Assembly (NCBI GenBank): GCA_019120115.1 | Contig: DWVS01000194.1 | Span: 1 to 5,428, forward strand | DNA: 5,428 nucleotides | Reading direction: 5' to 3' | Source of the DNA: Eisenbergiella intestinigallinarum | GTDB taxonomy: Bacteria > Bacillota > Clostridia > Lachnospirales > Lachnospiraceae | In this document: positions 1 to 5,428 of the stretch, in pieces | How positions within the stretch are numbered: position 1 is the stretch's first letter | How the letters are laid out: each line of letters opens with the position of its first letter | Notes under the pieces: generated by a model | What the model saw: the letters and a program-made list of their open reading frames with translations, nothing else | The model's database searches: none | What the model was told of the DNA's origin: nothing | Program-made: the position numbers and the translations under genes

Positions 1-1080
1 CAGCCAGGGCAGAACCTGCATGTTGAAATCAGGATCATACTTCGTTCCTTCAATGTTAAAAGCTGCCGGTCTGGTATAGAAATCAAGGCTTATAGAGCCT
101 CTTCCTTCCCACATGGCCGCCTCCCAGTCGCCTTCGGTAAACGCACCGGCCACCCATTCCGGATTGATCAGTCCTTCGTCGTACCAGGTTTTCATGGTTT
201 CGATCATCGTATAAGCATTTTCAGAATGAATGTCGTATCTGTCTTCTACAACGCCGTTATAATAGAAGCCGTTGGATTCCTCGGCAGAAATCGTGGCACT
301 GCAGCCAAAGAGATCTTGGAAACGAATGACCGTTTCACGTCCCTGCAGAGGATAGTAATTCTCCACATCGCTATAGTATGCCTTTAAGGTACGCAGGGCT
401 TCCGTAAAGTCATCCATTGTCTGAATGGCAGAAGCATCGATACCAGCCTTTTCAAAGTGATCCTGTCTGTAGAAAAGCAGGAGCGGCATCTGAGGCGCTT
501 CCACCAGCAGACCGTAAATTGCGCCGTCCGTATTGGTAATCAGTGATTCATAATCGGGATTTTCGTCCAGATAAGCCTGAATATGCGGCGCATATTCCGC
601 AATCAGGGGCTTCAGATCATAGAAGGCCCCCTGCGCTCCATATACGTTTGCCTGATCCTGCTTTACCATGGTACAGTCTGTCAGCGTTCCGCTCAGAACC
701 ATCTGGTCGATCTCGGAATACACGCCGAACTCATCGCTGGTTCCCTTCTGGTATTCCACAGTAACTCCCGTTCTCTTTTCCGCTTCCTTATACCATTCCA
801 GATCGTTGATCCAGTCGATGAAGGTGGAGCGCAGATACATGGTATAGGTGCCGCCGCTTCCCACATAACCGTCCGCCACTTCGCCCGTGGATTCCGAGGC
901 CGCTTCTGTCTCCGGAGCCGCAGCTTCCTCACTCTCAGCCGCCTGAGACTCCGCTGCCGCAGGGGTCTCTGCCGACGCGCTGCTCTCTCCTGTGCCTGCG
1001 GCCGATCCGCATCCTCCCAATACGGAAACAACCATTGCCGCTGCCATCAGCATTGCAATAAACCGTTTTTTGTTCCTCAT
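1..1080 (-). CDS. ABC-transporter substrate-binding lipoprotein (family 1, LplA/YtcQ-like), C-terminus cut off by the window edge
   Basis: This is the extracytoplasmic sugar-binding lipoprotein of an ABC importer, anchored to the outer face of the membrane. The frame is open for 360 residues from the ATG at 1080 to the left edge; relatives are usually about 500-560 residues, so roughly a third is missing. Residues 1-23 form a signal peptide with a basic start (MRNKKR) and a hydrophobic core, ending in lipobox LGGC with the lipidated Cys24. An Ala/Ser/Glu-rich linker follows to about residue 74. The mature domain starts near GTYTMYLRS. It contains WYKEAEKRTGVTVEYQKG (96-113) and a segment around LSGTLTD (129-135), which match the KRTGV and SGDLPD patterns of LplA-like aldouronate/oligosaccharide binding proteins. 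Ribosome binding site AAAGGAGG is at 1087-1094, six bases before the ATG. It follows the PdxA-like gene by 34 bases with no terminator, so it should supply the substrate used by the upstream enzymes. Permease genes are expected beyond the left edge. The ligand is unknown. Confidence 0.93.
   Translation of the reverse strand, partial: MRNKKRFIAMLMAAAMVVSVLGGCGSAAGTGESSASAETPAAAESQAAESEEAAAPETEAASESTGEVADGYVGSGGTYTMYLRSTFIDWINDLEWYKEAEKRTGVTVEYQKGTSDEFGVYSEIDQMVLSGTLTDCTMVKQDQANVYGAQGAFYDLKPLIAEYAPHIQAYLDENPDYESLITNTDGAIYGLLVEAPQMPLLLFYRQDHFEKAGIDASAIQTMDDFTEALRTLKAYYSDVENYYPLQGRETVIRFQDLFGCSATISAEESNGFYYNGVVEDRYDIHSENAYTMIETMKTWYDEGLINPEWVAGAFTEGDWEAAMWEGRGSISLDFYTRPAAFNIEGTKYDPDFNMQVLPWL
1009..1080 (-). 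other. Lipoprotein signal peptide and lipobox of the binding protein
   Basis: The first 24 codons encode a basic n-region (RNKKR), a hydrophobic stretch (FIAMLMAAAMVVSV) and the lipobox L-G-G-C. The cysteine codon is at 1009-1011. This predicts cleavage by signal peptidase II and lipid attachment at Cys24, as expected for a Gram-positive binding protein. Confidence 0.9.
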
Positions 1081-1086
1081 AACTTT

Positions 1087-1094
1087 CCTCCTTT
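1087..1094 (-). promoter_or_regulatory. Ribosome binding site of the binding-protein gene
   Basis: The minus strand reads AAAGGAGGAAAGTT immediately before the ATG at 1080, leaving six bases between GGAGG and the start codon. This strong site fixes the start at the methionine that opens the signal peptide. The 34-base gap holding it has no inverted repeat, so no terminator separates it from the PdxA-like gene. Confidence 0.85.
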
Positions 1095-1114
1095 TTAATG
1101 AATGTATCTTTGCG

Positions 1115-2227
1115 TTAATTATCGCCCTGTTTACTGCGCGAAACCGCCATCCGGACCGCATAATCGATCGCGTTCACCAGGCTCAGCTCGTTCGCGCTTC
1201 CGTCCCCCGCATGGCCCTCTCCGGTTCCATGGTCCACGGACGCCCTGATGATCGGAAGCCCCAGCGTCACATTCACGCCGGCCACTGCATCCCATTTCTT
1301 CTTTTCCTTATTGTATACAAATCCCTTTACTTTAAGCGGGATATGTCCCTGGTCATGATACATGGCCACCACGATGTCGTACCAGCCGCCCAGCGCTTTG
1401 GAAAATACCGTATCGGGAGGAGTCGGTTTGCCTTCCGGAATCAGGATCCCTTCCCGCATGGCTTCCTCAATGGCGGGCTGTATCTCTTCTATTTCTTCCC
1501 GGCCGAACATCCCGTTTTCCCCGCAGTGCGGATTCAGCCCGGCAACACCGATCTTCGGCTGTTCTATCCCAAGACTTCTGCAGCCTTCATGGGCGATCCG
1601 GATGACCTCAAGCACGCGGTCCTTCTTCACTCTGTCGCAGGCCTCCCGCAGGGACACATGCGTCGATACATGCACCACCCTAAGCTCATCATGGGCAAGC
1701 ATCATGGTATATTTGGAAGTGCCTGTAAAGTCCGCGTAAATCTCCGTATGCCCCGAGTAATGATGCCCTGCCAGATTGATATGATCCTTATTCAGCGCAT
1801 TGGTAACCGTTGCATCCACTTCACCGGCCATCGCCAGCTCGATCACCTTCTTCACATACTGGAATGCCGCTTCTCCGCACATTCTGTCGCTTTCCCGGTA
1901 TAAGGCTTCCGCCTTTTCTTCCCCCAGCATGCCGGCCACATTCTTCCTGTCTTTTCTGTAATATCTCCTGGACAGATCCACGACTCCCATATCCAGCACA
2001 TCGATGGTGCCAAAGGAAAATACGGCGTCCTTCACATTCCGGATGGGATGTACCGTCAGCACTCCGGCTCCTTCCACCACTTTGACGGCCTCGCGCAGAC
2101 ACTCCGCATCGCCCACAATGACAGGCCGGCATTTGTCATAGATCTTCGGATCCATCAGCGCCTTCACGCTGATCTCCGGACCGTTTCCCGACGGATCTCC
2201 CATCGTAATTCCCAGAATCGGTTTCAT
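1115..2227 (-). CDS. pdxA: PdxA-family dehydrogenase, PdxA2 type (4-phospho-D-threonate/erythronate dehydrogenase)
   Basis: This 370-residue NAD-dependent, metal-dependent oxidative decarboxylase belongs to the PdxA family. Classical PdxA acts on 4-phosphohydroxy-L-threonine in vitamin B6 synthesis. PdxA2 enzymes convert 4-phospho-D-threonate or 4-phospho-D-erythronate to dihydroxyacetone phosphate and CO2, and pairing with a DUF1537 kinase points to that role. Visible motifs are ITMGDPSGNGPEI (7-19), GHTE (159-162), VSTHVSL (187-193), GLNPHCGE (230-237), AMYHDQGH (288-295), GVNVTLGLP (317-325) and SVDHGTG (330-336). The metal ligands by alignment to E. coli PdxA are H160, H190 and H291. Compared with E. 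coli PdxA as I recall it, there are about ten extra, lysine-rich residues between KGF and GVNVTLGLP (near 304-316), and the segment after SVDHGT is unusual (GEGHAGDGSANELS). The start is set by GGAGG at 2237-2241, nine bases before the ATG. It lies 23 bases after the aldolase gene and 34 before the binding-protein gene. A B6 role is the alternative and looks unlikely here. Confidence 0.92.
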   Translation of the reverse strand: MKPILGITMGDPSGNGPEISVKALMDPKIYDKCRPVIVGDAECLREAVKVVEGAGVLTVHPIRNVKDAVFSFGTIDVLDMGVVDLSRRYYRKDRKNVAGMLGEEKAEALYRESDRMCGEAAFQYVKKVIELAMAGEVDATVTNALNKDHINLAGHHYSGHTEIYADFTGTSKYTMMLAHDELRVVHVSTHVSLREACDRVKKDRVLEVIRIAHEGCRSLGIEQPKIGVAGLNPHCGENGMFGREEIEEIQPAIEEAMREGILIPEGKPTPPDTVFSKALGGWYDIVVAMYHDQGHIPLKVKGFVYNKEKKKWDAVAGVNVTLGLPIIRASVDHGTGEGHAGDGSANELSLVNAIDYAVRMAVSRSKQGDN

Positions 2228-2250
2228 GCTCTCTCACCTCCTCACATTTT

Positions 2251-3144
2251 TCAGCGCATTCCTGCTTTCCGGCATTCCCCCAGTACGGCTCTGATTGCAT
2301 CCACACCGTTCTGCGGAAGCTGATTAAACGGACTCCTGCAGCGTCCCACCGGATATCCCAGCAGCTCCACGGCTGTTTTCACAACGGTATTGGGATTTCC
2401 ATACCGGAATGTATTCCGAAACGGCCTGATCGCATCCTGCGCCTTCCTGGCGCCTTCCAGGTCTCCGGCCATAAACCGTTCATATATGCTGACCATATTT
2501 TCGGGGAACACATTGGCGCATCCCGCGATTCCTCCCGTCCCGCCTGCCAGCAGATTCCACAGGATCAGCGAATCATTGCCGGACAGGACGCTGAAATTCT
2601 TTTCCTTCGTCCGTTCGATATACTGAAGCATATTGTCAAAATTTCCGCTGCTGTCCTTAGCGCCCACAATGTTGTCGATTTCCGCAAGCCTTTCCACTGT
2701 AGCAGGAGCGAGCGCGTTCCCCGTTCTGGCAGGAATATTATAAAGAACGATCGGAAGATGGACTGCCTCCGCCACCGTTTTATAATGGCAGTACAATTCT
2801 TCCTGGGAAGCCGCCGCGAAAGATGGGGTAATGATCGAAAGCACGTCCGCGCCAAGTCTTTCCGCCATTTGGCTCATACGGATCGTATCCTTGGTCGTGA
2901 CGCATCCGCATCCCGCGTATACCGGAACCCGTCCCGCAGCGGTTCTGATCACCGCAGACAGAACCTGTTCCTTTTCCTCCTCATCAAGCGCATAGCCTTC
3001 TCCGTTTGTTCCGAAAGCAAAAATCCCGTGTACGCCGGCATCGATCAGCCGATTTACCTGATTCTCCAGCTCCTTCTCATTAACGGTTTCATCCTCGTTC
3101 ATGGGAGTGATGACAGGCGGTATGATTCCTCTGATTTCTACCAT
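2251..3144 (-). CDS. DapA-family (DHDPS/N-acetylneuraminate lyase superfamily) class I aldolase, probably catabolic
   Basis: This 297-residue TIM-barrel enzyme belongs to the family that forms a Schiff base with pyruvate or another 2-keto acid. The length is full for the family. The Schiff-base lysine is K163 (GAKDSSGN, 161-168), the conserved tyrosine is Y135 in YNIPARTG (135-142), and the carboxylate-binding loop is GTNGEG (45-50). The C-terminal NPNTVVKTAVELLG (250-263) is also typical. Two features argue against true dihydrodipicolinate synthase: the loop reads GTNGE rather than GTTGE, and the Tyr-Tyr pair after TP is Ser108-Phe109, so the second catalytic-triad tyrosine is absent. With its catabolic neighbours it more likely cleaves or dehydrates a 2-keto(-3-deoxy) sugar acid to give pyruvate or a related product. 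The start is supported by GGAGGAGG at 3150-3157, five bases from the ATG. It follows the dehydrogenase by 18 bases and precedes the PdxA-like gene by 23. The family is certain, the reaction is inferred. Confidence 0.94.
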   Translation of the reverse strand: MVEIRGIIPPVITPMNEDETVNEKELENQVNRLIDAGVHGIFAFGTNGEGYALDEEEKEQVLSAVIRTAAGRVPVYAGCGCVTTKDTIRMSQMAERLGADVLSIITPSFAAASQEELYCHYKTVAEAVHLPIVLYNIPARTGNALAPATVERLAEIDNIVGAKDSSGNFDNMLQYIERTKEKNFSVLSGNDSLILWNLLAGGTGGIAGCANVFPENMVSIYERFMAGDLEGARKAQDAIRPFRNTFRYGNPNTVVKTAVELLGYPVGRCRSPFNQLPQNGVDAIRAVLGECRKAGMR

Positions 3145-3162
3145 TTCAGCCTCCTCCGATGG

Positions 3163-4314
3163 TCATAAAATTTCCTGATAAATTTTTCTTGCATCCGCGG
3201 GCGTGATCGTTTTCCTGTTGTTGACCAGAAGCCTTGTCACCTGCATGCCCGCTTCCACGAGAGCGTCCAGTTCCTCTTCCTGCACATGAAATTCCGCCAG
3301 AGAGGACGGGATCTGAAGATATCTGATGATCTGCGACATTCTCTCCAGAACAGCGTCGGCCTTTTCCTCTTTTCCCATTCCGGAAGCGGCCGGCATAACC
3401 GCGTCATAAATCTGTTCAAATTCATCCAGGCAGGCATCTTTGTTAAAGCGCATGACCGGCTCAAGCAGCATGGCGTTGGATACGCCGTGGGCGATATGGT
3501 ATTTTCCTCCCAGCGGATAGGACAGCGCATGTACGCCGGTCGTACCGGAGGCAGTGATCGCAACTCCGCCGTAGAAGGCGGCGATCAGCATATTGTCCTT
3601 TTCCTGCATGGCATCCGGATCTGTGCACGCTTTTTCGATATTTCCAAAAATCAGCTTCAGCGCCTCCATGGCGAACAGATTGCTGAAGGGATTGGCTTTA
3701 TTGGATGTAAAACACTCTATCGCATGCGCCAGCGCATCAATCCCGGTAGCCGCCGCAATCTTCAGCGGAAGCCTTTTGATCATCGTGCTGTCCAGGATGA
3801 CGTAATCCGCCATCATTTCCGGATTGACGATTCCCACCTTCAGCTCCTTTTCCGGTACGGCGACGATACTGTTCGGCGTGGCTTCCGAGCCCGTGCCCGC
3901 CGTCGTCGGAATCAGCAGCGTCTCGATCTGTTTTCTGCCGATCAACGGCTGATCCAGCATATCCTTTACCGTATAGTCATCGGTGGCCGCGATGGACGCA
4001 AGCTTGGCGATATCCATCACGCTTCCGCCGCCTGCCGCCAGGATCATCTCAGCCCCCGTTTCCCGGAACCGTTCAATGGTCTCCTGCGCCTGCGCGTAGG
4101 TGGGCTCCGCCGGCAGCTCGTCCAGAACAACGCTCTCTGCCCCTGCCTTTCTGATCCATTCCAGCGGAAGCTCCAGAAGACCGCTTCCCTCTATTCCCTT
4201 ATCCGTAAAGACTGCGATCCTGGATTTTCCGCGGACAATATTCTCTATTTCCGCAAGCGATCCGTTACCCCCAAACACCCTTCCGGGCATCCTCAGGGAA
4301 AATTGTTTCAACAT
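3163..4314 (-). CDS. Iron-containing (group III) alcohol dehydrogenase
   Basis: This is an NAD(P)-dependent, metal-dependent cytoplasmic dehydrogenase that interconverts alcohols and aldehydes. The start chosen (ATG at 4314) gives 383 residues, the normal size for the family; an ATG two codons earlier (4320) sits only one base from the ribosome binding site. The cofactor-binding GGGSVMD lies at residues 95-101 and TTAGTGSE at 137-144. The four expected metal ligands, by alignment to FucO-type enzymes, are D193 and H197 (in GIDALAHAIE), H262 (GVHALSYPLGG) and H276 (HIAHG). No key residue is missing. The gene overlaps the end of the kinase gene by 50 bases in another frame and ends 18 bases before the aldolase gene. 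In this context it may reduce an aldehyde released by the neighbouring aldolase (glycolaldehyde, lactaldehyde or a semialdehyde), or oxidise a hydroxyl of the incoming acid sugar. Family members differ widely in substrate, so I give no symbol. Confidence 0.95.
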   Translation of the reverse strand: MLKQFSLRMPGRVFGGNGSLAEIENIVRGKSRIAVFTDKGIEGSGLLELPLEWIRKAGAESVVLDELPAEPTYAQAQETIERFRETGAEMILAAGGGSVMDIAKLASIAATDDYTVKDMLDQPLIGRKQIETLLIPTTAGTGSEATPNSIVAVPEKELKVGIVNPEMMADYVILDSTMIKRLPLKIAAATGIDALAHAIECFTSNKANPFSNLFAMEALKLIFGNIEKACTDPDAMQEKDNMLIAAFYGGVAITASGTTGVHALSYPLGGKYHIAHGVSNAMLLEPVMRFNKDACLDEFEQIYDAVMPAASGMGKEEKADAVLERMSQIIRYLQIPSSLAEFHVQEEELDALVEAGMQVTRLLVNNRKTITPADARKIYQEIL

Positions 4315-5428
4315 TTTCATTCCTCCTCTCGCCGGTCACCTTTTCTATCAGTCTGACCAGAAGTTCCTCGTCTCCGAATCCGCCGGACTTGGAAATCACC
4401 TCAAAGGACCTTCCGTCGGCCTTCATTCTGGAATAAACAACGCCTTTTTCCAGTTCTCCAAGCAGGGAGATCTGTCTGCATTTCATTTTTCTTACCAGCT
4501 GGAACAGCGTATCCCCTCCTATCACCATGATGACGGGATTCAGGCCAAGCTCTGTCAGGCCCTCCGCGATCTCTCCCAGCCTCTCTGCGATTCTGATCCG
4601 GGCATCGTTGAGAGAAGCCGTTCCGGTTTCCATCCACATTTCCAGCTGCCTTCTGTCCGAACTGGTATCGATCATGCACACCCTCTGCGAGCTGCAGATG
4701 TGATGGAGCATCCTGAGAAAGGTCTTCCCTTCTTCACTTTTCAGATAGTCCTGCCCCAGCTGCTGCCTGGCGGTCAGCGTCACCCTCGTATAGCCTTTTT
4801 TCTGCGCCCGGGCAAGCTGCTTCTTTGAAATCTCATTGATGCTGCCGCACATGATCAGAAGCGGCCCCTGCGCCGTTGTCTCAGACCGTACCGTCCTGTT
4901 TGAAATCTTCAGAAGCTTCGCAATCACCGAGGCAAATCCCGCGCATCCCGCGACCACTCCCAGCAGGCTGTGCCTCTGCAGATAGAGTCCGATCCGCATC
5001 AGATCCGCATCCGTGGAGGAATCAAAAATGGCGATCTGCTTTCTTCCGGCCATGATCCTCACCTCCGACGGTTCCCGGTATTCCTTCACGATCTCCCGCC
5101 GCTTTCCGAAAAAGTCCTTTATTCTGGAACAGGTGACCGGCTCAAAGGGATCCTTTCCGAAAACGCTTCTTTCAATGGGAACGCCGTCAATATAGCTGAT
5201 CCCGTTCTCCACCGTTCTTTTCATGTCCGGAAATGCCGGAAGAAAAGCGAGAAAATCTCCGCCTGAAGCGTCCAGAGCAGCCGTAAGCTCCATGGCAACG
5301 TTTCCTCTCAGCCCGGAATCTGTCTTCTTGTAGAGATAATCTATTCCGGCATCCACAGCCTTTTTTACCAGTCCGTAAACGATCCGATAGGCTTCCTCCC
5401 CGCTTACATGCCGCGTTTCCGTATCAAC
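4265..5428 (-). CDS. Four-carbon acid sugar kinase (DUF1537 family), N-terminus cut off by the window edge
   Basis: This is a cytoplasmic ATP-dependent kinase of the DUF1537 family, whose known members phosphorylate four-carbon sugar acids (D-threonate, D-erythronate, 3-oxo-tetronate) at C4. The frame is open to the right edge: 387 residues are present and the stop is TAA. About 50-60 N-terminal residues, including the usual ADDFTGA motif, should lie outside. A GTG codon at 5356 is not the start, because conserved sequence continues upstream of it. Counting from the edge, visible motifs are DTETRH (2-7), KKTDSGLRGN (34-43, usually DSTLRGN), PAFPDMKR (64-71), the C-terminal nucleotide-binding domain beginning LLIMCGSINE (190-199), IGGDT (303-307), LGELEKGV (323-330) and SKSGGFGDEE (346-355). 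A tail of roughly 25 residues runs into the overlap with the next gene. The PdxA-family gene downstream favours a D-erythronate or D-threonate kinase; no OtnC or OtnI gene is seen here, so 3-oxo-tetronate is less likely. The family call is firm, the substrate is not. Confidence 0.95.
   Translation of the reverse strand, partial: VDTETRHVSGEEAYRIVYGLVKKAVDAGIDYLYKKTDSGLRGNVAMELTAALDASGGDFLAFLPAFPDMKRTVENGISYIDGVPIERSVFGKDPFEPVTCSRIKDFFGKRREIVKEYREPSEVRIMAGRKQIAIFDSSTDADLMRIGLYLQRHSLLGVVAGCAGFASVIAKLLKISNRTVRSETTAQGPLLIMCGSINEISKKQLARAQKKGYTRVTLTARQQLGQDYLKSEEGKTFLRMLHHICSSQRVCMIDTSSDRRQLEMWMETGTASLNDARIRIAERLGEIAEGLTELGLNPVIMVIGGDTLFQLVRKMKCRQISLLGELEKGVVYSRMKADGRSFEVISKSGGFGDEELLVRLIEKVTGERRNENVETIFPEDARKGVWG
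4322..4327 (-). promoter_or_regulatory. Ribosome binding site of the alcohol dehydrogenase, inside the kinase gene
   Basis: Read on the minus strand the site is AGGAGG followed by AATGAAAATG. It lies one base before the first ATG (4320) and seven bases before the second (4314). Seven bases is a normal spacing and one is too short, so the second ATG is the likelier start. The site is embedded in kinase codons, which suggests translation of the two genes is coupled. Confidence 0.8.

Noticed and set aside
693..1031. Minus-strand open frame of 112 codons within the binding-protein gene
   Set aside because: It is in a different frame from the signal peptide and binding domain, and its arginine-rich translation is typical of an out-of-frame shadow.
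1310..1315. TACAAT on the minus strand as a possible -10 box for an internal promoter of the binding-protein gene
   Set aside because: It lies in codons of the PdxA-like gene and the hexamer 17 bases upstream (CGCTTA) does not resemble TTGACA.
992..1903. Plus-strand open frame of 303 codons opposite the PdxA-like gene
   Set aside because: It is antisense to a conserved enzyme, spans the junction of two real genes, and its translation resembles no protein family I recognise.
1115..2227. PdxA of vitamin B6 biosynthesis
   Set aside because: The gene sits with a DUF1537 kinase, an aldolase, an Fe-ADH and a sugar importer, with no other B6 gene in the window. The PdxA2 catabolic role fits better.
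3286..4356. Long open frame on the plus strand (356 codons) opposite the alcohol dehydrogenase gene
   Set aside because: It is fully antisense to a gene with intact motifs and metal ligands, has no recognisable domain, and reflects the codon pattern of the real gene.
5158..5171. Sequence CGAAAACGCTTCTT, loosely like a catabolite-responsive (cre) operator
   Set aside because: It has four mismatches to the consensus and sits well inside the kinase coding region; a chance match is likely.
5354..5356. GTG as the start codon of the kinase
   Set aside because: The frame stays open to the window edge and the upstream codons encode the conserved DTETRH motif, so this valine is internal.

Overview
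The window is a stretch of a bacterial catabolic operon. All five genes are read leftward (minus strand) and packed almost without gaps. Every start has a strong AGGAGG-type ribosome binding site. The lipoprotein signal peptide with its Ala/Ser/Glu-rich linker, the CUT1/LplA-like binding protein and the enzyme set suggest a gut- or anaerobe-type Firmicute, most likely Clostridia/Lachnospiraceae. This taxonomic call is an inference from style; no marker gene is present.

In transcription order (right to left): (1) a DUF1537 four-carbon acid sugar kinase, entering from the right edge without its N-terminus (5428-4265); (2) an iron-containing alcohol dehydrogenase (4314-3163) whose start overlaps the end of the kinase gene by 50 bases; (3) a DapA-family class I aldolase/lyase (3144-2251); (4) a PdxA-family dehydrogenase of the PdxA2 type (2227-1115); (5) an ABC-transporter substrate-binding lipoprotein running off the left edge (1080-1). 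The gaps are 18, 23 and 34 bases. None holds a terminator or room for a full promoter, so the genes look like one transcript whose promoter lies right of the window. The permease genes would be expected left of it. No RNA gene, mobile element, CRISPR array or repeat was seen, and no gene-free stretch exceeds 34 bases.

The most secure functional link is kinase plus PdxA2. In characterised systems a DUF1537 kinase phosphorylates D-erythronate or D-threonate at C4, and PdxA2 oxidises and decarboxylates the product to dihydroxyacetone phosphate. The DapA-family enzyme and Fe-ADH are not needed for that route. They suggest a second branch, such as retro-aldol cleavage of a 2-keto acid to pyruvate plus an aldehyde that the Fe-ADH reduces. 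The binding protein resembles those for oligosaccharides or aldouronates rather than small acids, so the imported substrate may be a larger acid sugar or conjugate. The exact substrate cannot be read from the sequence.
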